Assembly (NCBI GenBank): GCA_903944255.1
Contig: CAJARE010000270.1
Coordinates: 1-11,626, forward strand
Direction: 5' to 3'
Length of the DNA: 11,626 nucleotides
Source: an uncultured beta proteobacterium
GTDB lineage: Bacteria > Pseudomonadota > Gammaproteobacteria > Burkholderiales > Burkholderiaceae
Shown here: positions 6,449 through 11,626 of the stretch, piece after piece
Layout: each line of letters begins with the position of its first letter
Position numbering within the stretch: position 1 is the stretch's first letter
The notes under the pieces: model-generated
Database searches by the model: none
What the model was told of the DNA's origin: nothing
The model's input: the letters and a program-made list of their open reading frames with translations, nothing else
Program-made: the position numbers and the translations under genes

Positions 6449-7164
6449 GTAAGCCTGCTGGTTTTTTTATTACTGGTACAGATACTGAAATTGGAAAAAC
6501 TCTCGTAGCAGGTGCTTTGATATTGAAATTACGAGATCAAGGAATTAATGCGCTGGGTTTTAAACCGGTGGCAGCTGGCACCTATCAAGATCTTCAGGGA
6601 AACATCCTAAATGAGGATATAGAAACTCTGCGAATTGCGGCAAACTTAGAGCCCGACCAGAATATAACGTCGCCCTATGTTTTTGAAATGCCAATAGCAC
6701 CTCATCTCGCAGCTGAAAAATTGGGTAAACGTCTTGATCTCGACACTATGCTCGATACCTATGAAAAAGTCAGTAGCCAAACAAATTGCATCATTGTTGA
6801 AGGAGCTGGCGGATTTTTAATTCCGCTCAACGAGACAGAAAATCTCAGTGATCTCGTGCAAAAGTTAAAACTGCCCGTCATCATGGTGGTTGGCATGCGA
6901 TTAGGCTGCATTAATCATGCATTGTTAACTTACGAAGCGATCCTTTCGCGACAAATAACAATTGCTGGTTGGGTTGCAAATAGCCTTTCATCTGAAATGC
7001 CTTTCTTGCAAGAAAATATCAAAACCCTGCAAACTAAAATACAAGCTTCATTTCTAGGGTCAATACCGCCTTTACCAATAGACTTACAAAAACCCAACCA
7101 AGGACCCTACTCAATTGAAGCCTTGCAATTTGCTGCACAGCACCTAAGCTTGCCCAATCGCTAA
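6445..7164 (+). CDS. bioD: ATP-dependent dethiobiotin synthetase BioD
   Basis: Encodes 239 residues that close the ureido ring of DAPA with CO2 and ATP to form dethiobiotin, the substrate of BioB. The P-loop GTDTEIGKT (11-19, with K18), GFKPVAAG (38-45, with K40), VEGAGGFLIPL (118-128, with E119) and VVGMRLGCINHALLT are the BioD signatures in the right order. Length is close to the usual 225-235 residues. The start overlaps the bioF stop as ATGA. The sequence is rich in AT codons like its neighbours, with no sign of foreign origin. It is the last clear biotin gene here; no bioC-like methyltransferase or bioH-like esterase follows. Confidence 0.96.
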   Translation: MSKPAGFFITGTDTEIGKTLVAGALILKLRDQGINALGFKPVAAGTYQDLQGNILNEDIETLRIAANLEPDQNITSPYVFEMPIAPHLAAEKLGKRLDLDTMLDTYEKVSSQTNCIIVEGAGGFLIPLNETENLSDLVQKLKLPVIMVVGMRLGCINHALLTYEAILSRQITIAGWVANSLSSEMPFLQENIKTLQTKIQASFLGSIPPLPIDLQKPNQGPYSIEALQFAAQHLSLPNR

Positions 7165-7166
7165 AA

Positions 7167-7185
7167 CCCCCAGTAGAAGGGGCTT
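7167..7185. terminator. Weak hairpin just after bioD
   Basis: CCCC (7168-7171) and GGGG (7179-7182) can pair around a 7-base loop, extended past a C/C mismatch by two A-T pairs. On the plus strand no T tract follows, so it would be a poor terminator for bioD. On the minus strand the stem is followed by TTTT, but no minus-strand gene reads into it. It may only slow transcription toward the M20 gene. Confidence 0.25.
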
Positions 7186-7223
7186 AAGGTACCTGCCCGT
7201 AAACTTTCAGATAAGATGAAGGT

Positions 7224-8420
7224 ATGCATTTACTACCAGAAATCATCAATTCAGCAAAATCTATTCAAGATATTCGTCGGAATATTCACGCTCATCCCGA
7301 GTTGCGTTTTGAAGAAAATCGTACTGGTGATCTAGTTGCTGAAGCGTTATCTAGTTGGGGAATTTCGGTCTATCGCGGTATGGGGAAAACTGGCGTGGTA
7401 GGTCGACTAGATGGTGATTTAGGTCCGGGCAAAATGATCGGCTTACGCGCAGATATGGATGCCCTTCCTCTGCAAGAACATAATAACTTTGAGCATACCT
7501 CTCGCAATCCAGGAAAGATGCACGCCTGTGGACATGATGGTCACACTGCCATGCTTCTTGGAGCAGCTCAATATTTATCAAACCATCGAGATTTCAAAGG
7601 TACTGTCATCTTTATTTTTCAGCCTGCCGAAGAAGGAGGCGCTGGTGCTAAGGAAATGATTCAGGACGGCCTCTTCAAAGAGTTTCCATGTGATGCCGTA
7701 TTTGGTCTGCATAACTGGCCCGGATTAGCAGAAGGTCATTTTGGCGTTACCGCGGGCCCAATGATGGCTTCTAGTAATGCTTTTGAAATCACCATCAAAG
7801 GTAAAGGTGGTCATGCTGCCTTGCCTCACAACAGCGCAGATCCTGTGCTGACTGGAGTACAAGTAGTCCAAGCACTGCAAAGCATCATTACACGCAATAA
7901 GCGCCCCGTGGATGCCGCTGTCTTATCGATTACCCAATTTCATGCGGGCGAAACCAGCAACGTGATTCCTGATAGCGCCTTCATTGGTGGCACGGTGAGA
8001 ACCTTTACCTTGGAAGTATTGGACCTCATTGAAGCACGTCTACGAGAAATTTCTCACGGCGTCGCTAGTGCATTTGATTGTCAAGCAGAAATTGTTTTTA
8101 AACGAAGTTATCCGCCCTTGATCAACCACGAGAAAGAAGTGGATTTTGCTGCTGAGGTAATGGCGGAAGTTGTTGGTCCACAAAACGTCAATACCTCCAT
8201 CGATCCAACGATGGGTGCAGAAGATTTCGCATTCTTATTACTAGAAAAACCTGGCTGCTACGTCTTCCTAGGAAATGGCGATGGCGATCACCGCTCTGTC
8301 GGTCATGGTATGGGACCATGCCATCTTCATAATCCTTCTTATGACTTCAATGATGCTTTGATCCCAGTAGGCGTAAGCTATTGGGTAAAGCTTGCTCAGC
8401 GCTATTTGGAAAAGAATTAA
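7224..8420 (+). CDS. M20-family metallo-amidohydrolase (amino-acyl/hippurate hydrolase-like)
   Basis: Encodes 398 residues of peptidase family M20D, soluble zinc or manganese enzymes that cleave the amide bond of N-acyl amino acids and similar compounds. In order: IHAHPELRFEE (21-31), LRADMDALPLQE (74-85), HACGHDGHTAMLLG (100-113, metal ligands C102 and H104), QPAEEGGAGAKEM (133-145, E136 the likely general base and E137 a ligand), GLHNWPG (161-167, H163), the dimerisation insert from about 184 to 293 starting at EITIKGKGGHAALPH, MGAEDFAFLL (330-339) and CHLHNPSYDFND (366-377, H369 a ligand). All metal and catalytic residues are present. The substrate cannot be told from sequence. It lies 59 bases after bioD on the same strand, so read-through from the bio unit is possible but not shown. 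AAGG lies only one base before the ATG. Its stop shares TTAA with the stop of the opposing enoyl-CoA hydratase gene. Confidence 0.93.
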   Translation: MHLLPEIINSAKSIQDIRRNIHAHPELRFEENRTGDLVAEALSSWGISVYRGMGKTGVVGRLDGDLGPGKMIGLRADMDALPLQEHNNFEHTSRNPGKMHACGHDGHTAMLLGAAQYLSNHRDFKGTVIFIFQPAEEGGAGAKEMIQDGLFKEFPCDAVFGLHNWPGLAEGHFGVTAGPMMASSNAFEITIKGKGGHAALPHNSADPVLTGVQVVQALQSIITRNKRPVDAAVLSITQFHAGETSNVIPDSAFIGGTVRTFTLEVLDLIEARLREISHGVASAFDCQAEIVFKRSYPPLINHEKEVDFAAEVMAEVVGPQNVNTSIDPTMGAEDFAFLLLEKPGCYVFLGNGDGDHRSVGHGMGPCHLHNPSYDFNDALIPVGVSYWVKLAQRYLEKN

Positions 8421-9193
8421 GAGTTAGTAAATTTGGCTGGGCGTTTTTCCACAAACGCTGCCATGCCTTCTTTTTGGTCATCGGTTGCAAAGCATGCATG
8501 AAACAAACGACGTTCAAAATGAATTCCTTCAGAAAGCGTTGTTTCATAAGCTGTATTGATTGCCTCTTTAACCATCATCGCTGTAAGCAAGGGCATATCT
8601 GCAATTCCTTTAGCAATTGCTTTCACTTCCTTTAATAAGTCAGCCTGAGGGAATATGCGTGCTACCAAACCAGCGCGCTCAGCTTCTGCAGCATCCATCA
8701 TACGTCCAGTCAAAGCGAGATCCATCGCCTTTGCTTTCGATACTGCACGGGGTAAACGCTGTGTGCCGCCAGCTCCAGGAATAATTCCCAGCTTCACTTC
8801 AGGCTGGGCAAACTTCGCATTATCAGCAGCCATAATCGTGTCGCACATCATCGCTAATTCACAACCTCCACCAAGGGCGTAACCAGAGACTGCTGCGATT
8901 ATGGGCTTACGAACTTTCTTCATCTCTTCCCAATTGCGGGAGATGAAGTCCTCACGATAGACATCTTTAAATTTATATTTAGCCATTGAAGTGATATCTG
9001 CACCCGCAGCAAATGCTTTGTCACTTCCAGTGATAATGATGCAACCGATTTTGTCATCAGCATCAAAGCCCAATAAGGCAGCGCCCAACTCATCCATCAA
9101 TTCATCGTTCAGAGCATTGAGAACCTCAGGACGATTGAGGGTGATAGTGGCAACTTTGCCATCTACTGCAGTCAAAATAGTGTTGTAGCTCAT
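8417..9193 (-). CDS. Enoyl-CoA hydratase (crotonase family)
   Basis: Encodes 258 residues, the standard size of a stand-alone enoyl-CoA hydratase, which adds water across the trans-2 double bond of enoyl-CoA in beta-oxidation or aromatic and amino acid breakdown. Both catalytic glutamates of the rat mitochondrial enzyme (Glu144 and Glu164) have counterparts: E112 in ALGGGCELAMMCD and E132 in QPEVKLGIIPGAGGTQRL. The oxyanion hole segments FAAGADI (61-67) and GYALGGG (104-110) are present, as is the N-terminal ITLNRPEVLNALND. These residues favour true hydratase activity over other crotonase reactions, but chain-length preference and pathway cannot be read from the sequence, so paaF, fadB-like or ech are not assigned. 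A purine-rich AAAGAG stands 4-5 bases before the ATG. The gene follows mltA on the same strand after 25 bases and is probably cotranscribed. It ends convergently against the M20 gene. Confidence 0.94.
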   Translation of the reverse strand: MSYNTILTAVDGKVATITLNRPEVLNALNDELMDELGAALLGFDADDKIGCIIITGSDKAFAAGADITSMAKYKFKDVYREDFISRNWEEMKKVRKPIIAAVSGYALGGGCELAMMCDTIMAADNAKFAQPEVKLGIIPGAGGTQRLPRAVSKAKAMDLALTGRMMDAAEAERAGLVARIFPQADLLKEVKAIAKGIADMPLLTAMMVKEAINTAYETTLSEGIHFERRLFHACFATDDQKEGMAAFVEKRPAKFTNS

Positions 9194-9218
9194 AGATCTC
9201 TTTCTAAGGTGTATTCAA

Positions 9219-10370
9219 TTAGCGTGGTAGCAATACCCACATCTTGCCATTTTGTTTCATGCGCCCGGCTAATTCTCCAGCAGCATCCCCCGAACCCCAA
9301 TAGTAGTCTGCTCGAACGCCTCCGACAATCGCTTTGCCAGTATCTTGGGCCATCACTAGTTTTTGTAAAGGTTGATCGCTTAAAGGTCTAGTTGTTGCCA
9401 AAAATACGGGTGCTCCTAGTGGCATTGCTTGTAAATCGATAGCAATGCTGCGCTCGGCCGTTAATGGGACATTTAATGCACCTGTAGGCCCGAGGTCTGC
9501 ACTAACATTTCCAGGAAGTTCTTTAAAAAATACAAAGCGCGGATTTGCATTAAGCATTGCGTTCACCCGATCGGGGTTACGTTTAGCCCACTGTGAAATG
9601 CCCTGCATCGTTGCTTCACTTCGATTAATTTCTTTTTTATCCAGCAGCCATTGCGCAAATGACTTGAAGGGTTGTTCATTGGTCCCGGCATAGCCTAAGC
9701 GCATGACACGACCATCTTGTAGGCGAATTTTTCCTGAGCCTTGAATTTGCATAAATGCTGCAGCCACTGGATCTTGAACCCATGCAATCTCAGAACCCTT
9801 CAAGATTCCCGAACTCATTAACTCAGCTCGACTCGGGCCAGGATTAGGCCTTGTTTGGCGCCATGCGTTGGGATAAGCATATAAAGGTACGCTGTAAAGA
9901 CTGGTCCGAGTTTGTGAACCATTCATCACTGGTTCGTAATATCCAGTAACAAGCCCTGTTTCACTACCAGCACTATTACGAATTTCGAAGGGCTGAAAGT
10001 TACTTTCAAAATATTGGCGGATAGCTTGGCCATCTCTCACGGAAACACTTGCAGCTTGCGTACAAACCTGTCGCCAATTGAGCTCACTATTTCGCTTACG
10101 CAAGGCATCGCAACTCTTTAACCAAGCAGGCCATGCTTGAGATAAATCATCCTCTTGCCATCCTGGGAGAGCTTGCCAAGAGACTGCGCTAAAACTCGCA
10201 ATAGGAGAATTGTAATTTGAGGAAACCGAAGTGGAGCTTGAACGATATCCTGTTCCACGCGTAGGAGGGCTTGAACAGCCGACTATTAAACTCCCCATCA
10301 GAATAGCGGATACACTTGTTACAAAAGTCCGCTGTAAGACAGGGTTTGTTAATTTAAATAGTGAAAACAT
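9219..10370 (-). CDS. mltA: Membrane-bound lytic murein transglycosylase A (MltA), lipoprotein
   Basis: Encodes 383 residues from the ATG at 10370. A lipoprotein signal peptide (basic/hydrophobic, about residues 1-31) ends in SLIVGC, with Cys32 the predicted lipidated residue; Ser follows at +2, which fits outer membrane sorting. A Ser-rich linker follows. The MltA domain begins around VTGYYEPVMNGS (about 141-151) and includes VQDPVAAAFMQIQGSGKIRL and the LGYAGTNEQPF motif. The C-terminal 3D domain has MAQDTGKAIVGGVRADYYWGSGD (about 340-362). D355 in ADYYWG is the likely equivalent of catalytic Asp308 in E. coli MltA. The enzyme cleaves the MurNAc-GlcNAc bond of peptidoglycan to 1,6-anhydro products in the periplasm. 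A TTG at 10379 would add three residues, and the ATG is preferred. The start codon overlaps, on the opposite strand, the ATG of a 37-codon ORF. It is probably in one unit with apaG (upstream) and the hydratase gene (downstream). Confidence 0.94.
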   Translation of the reverse strand: MFSLFKLTNPVLQRTFVTSVSAILMGSLIVGCSSPPTRGTGYRSSSTSVSSNYNSPIASFSAVSWQALPGWQEDDLSQAWPAWLKSCDALRKRNSELNWRQVCTQAASVSVRDGQAIRQYFESNFQPFEIRNSAGSETGLVTGYYEPVMNGSQTRTSLYSVPLYAYPNAWRQTRPNPGPSRAELMSSGILKGSEIAWVQDPVAAAFMQIQGSGKIRLQDGRVMRLGYAGTNEQPFKSFAQWLLDKKEINRSEATMQGISQWAKRNPDRVNAMLNANPRFVFFKELPGNVSADLGPTGALNVPLTAERSIAIDLQAMPLGAPVFLATTRPLSDQPLQKLVMAQDTGKAIVGGVRADYYWGSGDAAGELAGRMKQNGKMWVLLPR

Positions 10371-10482
10371 GATTGCCAATTTACTCGATCAGTACCCCAT
10401 GTTGCTCTTTGTTGCTGAGGGCGCTATTGCATTGGGACTTTTGCTGTTTATCGTCCTCTGGACTGGTAAAGGCAAAAAATAG
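10369..10482 (+). CDS. Possible small single-span membrane protein (37 aa)
   Basis: The reading frame fills almost the whole 114-base gap between mltA and apaG, but on the opposite strand. It starts at ATG 10369, within CATG that also contains the mltA start, and stops 2 bases before the apaG stop codon. The product begins MIANLLDQYPM, has an uninterrupted hydrophobic stretch at about residues 11-32 (including GAIALGLLLFIVLW) and ends in TGKGKK. This is a plausible membrane anchor with a positively charged cytoplasmic tail. I do not recognise the family. Points for it: the membrane-like composition with a basic end and the good fit to the gap. Points against: no clear ribosome binding site, short length, and orientation against both flanking genes. 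The gap could instead hold only the mltA leader or promoter. Confidence 0.4.
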   Translation: MIANLLDQYPMLLFVAEGAIALGLLLFIVLWTGKGKK

Positions 10483-10484
10483 GC

Positions 10485-10859
10485 CTAGTGGAGTGTGCGA
10501 GGCATTACTAGGGCAAACTCTGGGATCGGAGCCTGGAAAAACTGCGCCTCTTCAGTTACACAAAAATACTCACCACGCATTGTGCCTGCAGGAGTAGGTA
10601 AAGTAGCCCAACTGGTGTACTCAAATTGCTCCCCTGTACGCAGGAGAGGTTGCTGCCCAACCACTCCCAAACCACGAACTTCCTGGACCTCATTATCCCC
10701 GTCAGTAATAAACCAATGGCGGGCTATTAACTGAATACTGGCAGTTCCAGTATTGCGAATAGTGACCGTATAGGCAAAGGCAAACTGGCGGTTATCTGGG
10801 TCAGATTGCTCTGGCAGGTACTGGGTTTTAACCGTAATAGTGATTTCGTGAGGGTTCAT
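10485..10859 (-). CDS. apaG: ApaG (Co2+/Mg2+ efflux-associated, ApaG domain)
   Basis: Encodes 124 residues from the ATG at 10859, matching the 125 of E. coli ApaG. The whole protein is one ApaG domain with a fibronectin type III-like beta sandwich. Family motifs seen are SDPDNRQFAFAYTVTIRNTG (25-44 from the longer start), RHWFITDGDN, VRGLGVVGQQPLL, FEYTSWATLPTPAGTMRGEY and the C-terminal PEFALVMPRTLH. ApaG has been linked to cobalt resistance and magnesium efflux in enterobacteria, but its biochemical role is not settled. A second ATG at 10877 adds six residues (MEQNSC). I chose the inner start because of the E. coli length, though its nearest GGAG is a distant 12 bases upstream, so the longer form remains possible. 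It is divergent from rpe and probably leads an apaG-mltA-hydratase unit. Confidence 0.93.
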   Translation of the reverse strand: MNPHEITITVKTQYLPEQSDPDNRQFAFAYTVTIRNTGTASIQLIARHWFITDGDNEVQEVRGLGVVGQQPLLRTGEQFEYTSWATLPTPAGTMRGEYFCVTEEAQFFQAPIPEFALVMPRTLH

Positions 10860-10908
10860 GCACGAATTCTGCTCCATCCTGAAGCCAACTGCAAGCTAGA
10901 ATCTAGGA
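10860..10908. promoter_or_regulatory. Divergent apaG / rpe intergenic region with CTAGA-A-TCTAG element
   Basis: Only 49 bases separate the chosen apaG start from the rpe start. They include an 11-base inverted repeat CTAGAATCTAG (10896-10906). It holds a -10-like TAGAAT on the plus strand (10897-10902) and TAGATT on the minus strand (10905..10900). I see no good -35 hexamer for either. If the plus-strand hexamer is used, rpe mRNA would begin at or next to its ATG, that is, nearly leaderless. The assignment is tentative. Confidence 0.3.
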
Positions 10909-11626
10909 ATGGAAAGCCAAAAAACACCATCCCAAAGCCAATTTGTCATTGCCCCCTCCATTTTGTCGGCTGACTTTGCCTGCCTAGGCAAAGAAGTTCA
11001 AGATGTTCTGGTAGCAGGCGCTGATTGGATTCACTTTGATGTGATGGACAACCACTATGTACCTAACCTCACCATTGGGCCTCTAGTCTGTGAGGCTATT
11101 CGTCCGCATGCTGAAAAAAATGGTAAGCCAGTAGTCATTGATGTTCACCTCATGATTGAACCTGTGGATCGTATTGTTCCGGATTTTGCAAAAGCTGGCG
11201 CTAACCTGATCAGCTTTCATCCAGAGGCAAGTCCTCACGTGAACCGTACACTTAATTTGATTCGAGACCAAGGCTGTCAGTCAGGATTGGTTTTAAATCC
11301 AGCGACACCTTTAGATCATCTTGACCATACTCTAGATCTCCTTGACTTAGTGCTACTAATGTCAGTAAACCCGGGATTTGGCGGTCAATCTTTTATAGCG
11401 AGCACCCTCAATAAAATTGCACAAGTACGTGCGCGCTTAGACCAATATCAAGCTGACACTGGTCGTCACATCCGACTTGAAGTAGATGGTGGAATTAAGG
11501 TTGATAATATTGCGCAGGTTGCAAAAGCAGGTGCCGATACTTTTGTTGCAGGCTCAGCAATTTTTGGACAAAACAATTACGCCTCCGTCATTGAAGTAAT
11601 GCGTGCAGAATTGGGAAAGTCGAGTA
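10909..11626 (+). CDS. rpe: Ribulose-phosphate 3-epimerase, 3' end cut off
   Basis: The frame is open for 239 codons from ATG 10909 to the window edge with no stop. Since E. coli Rpe has 225 residues, only the end should be missing. The enzyme interconverts ribulose 5-phosphate and xylulose 5-phosphate in the pentose phosphate and Calvin pathways. The TIM-barrel motifs are complete: IAPSILSADF (14-23), WIHFDVMDNHYVPNLTIGP (40-58), VIDVHLMIEP (76-85), LVLNPATP (127-134), MSVNPGFGGQSF (151-162), LEVDGGI (190-196) and VAGSAIF (213-219). The metal ligands H42, D44, H80 and D193 are present, with D44 and D193 the acid-base pair. The N terminus is about ten residues longer than in E. coli (MESQKTPSQS), but no other start exists in frame. 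AGGA lies immediately before the ATG, too close to be an ideal ribosome binding site. It is divergent from apaG. Confidence 0.96.
   Translation, partial: MESQKTPSQSQFVIAPSILSADFACLGKEVQDVLVAGADWIHFDVMDNHYVPNLTIGPLVCEAIRPHAEKNGKPVVIDVHLMIEPVDRIVPDFAKAGANLISFHPEASPHVNRTLNLIRDQGCQSGLVLNPATPLDHLDHTLDLLDLVLLMSVNPGFGGQSFIASTLNKIAQVRARLDQYQADTGRHIRLEVDGGIKVDNIAQVAKAGADTFVAGSAIFGQNNYASVIEVMRAELGKSS

Noticed and set aside
10371..10379. A TTG start three codons upstream for mltA.
   Set aside because: The ATG at 10370 gives a complete lipoprotein signal peptide, and nothing favours the TTG.
11083..11271. A 62-codon minus-strand ORF inside rpe.
   Set aside because: It lies wholly within the rpe coding frame, which shows all catalytic motifs, and its own product is unremarkable.
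1..11626. Possible mobile element, phage, CRISPR, toxin-antitoxin or defence system.
   Set aside because: All long genes are recognisable housekeeping genes. No transposase or integrase motifs, spaced repeats, tRNA-like ends or compositional breaks were seen.

Overview
The window looks like an ordinary chromosomal segment of a betaproteobacterium. The protein sequences and the order rpe / apaG / mltA beside bio genes and the start of a division cluster suggest Burkholderiales, most likely a Polynucleobacter-like freshwater bacterium. This assignment rests on remembered protein similarity and moderate-to-low GC, not on a search. I see no insertion sequence, phage gene, CRISPR array, tRNA or rRNA.

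Layout. Positions 1-1808 (minus strand) hold the first genes of the division and cell-wall (dcw) cluster in transcription order mraZ, rsmH, ftsL, ftsI; ftsI runs off the left edge. They are tightly packed, with 4-base start/stop overlaps at rsmH/ftsL and ftsL/ftsI. An AT-rich spacer of about 295 bp (1809-2103) precedes mraZ. It contains a recognisable promoter, three MraZ-type repeats at 10-bp period overlapping the -10 element, and an upstream inverted repeat. Positions 2104-3783 (minus) hold bioB followed 12 bp later by coq7. Positions 3873-7164 (plus) hold bioA, bioF and bioD, each joined to the next by an ATGA overlap. A peptidase M20 amidohydrolase (7224-8420, plus) follows. It ends head-on against an enoyl-CoA hydratase gene (8417-9193, minus), with the two stop codons sharing TTAA. 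Upstream of the hydratase on the same strand lie mltA (9219-10370) and apaG (10485-10859). Between mltA and apaG a 37-codon ORF on the plus strand could encode a one-span membrane peptide. At the right edge rpe (10909 to the end, plus) is divergent from apaG and lacks only its stop or last few codons.

How the genes work together. BioF, BioA, BioD and BioB are the four enzymes that turn pimeloyl-thioester into biotin (KAPA, DAPA, dethiobiotin, biotin). They sit in two divergent units sharing an 89-bp control region. Genes for pimeloyl synthesis (bioC, bioH or equivalents) are not in the window. Coq7 acts in ubiquinone synthesis, MltA in murein turnover, and MraZ, RsmH, FtsL and FtsI in the division programme.

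I found no convincing new system. The points most worth a second look are the 37-codon ORF whose start overlaps the mltA start, the repeats in front of mraZ, and the undefined control region between bioB and bioA.
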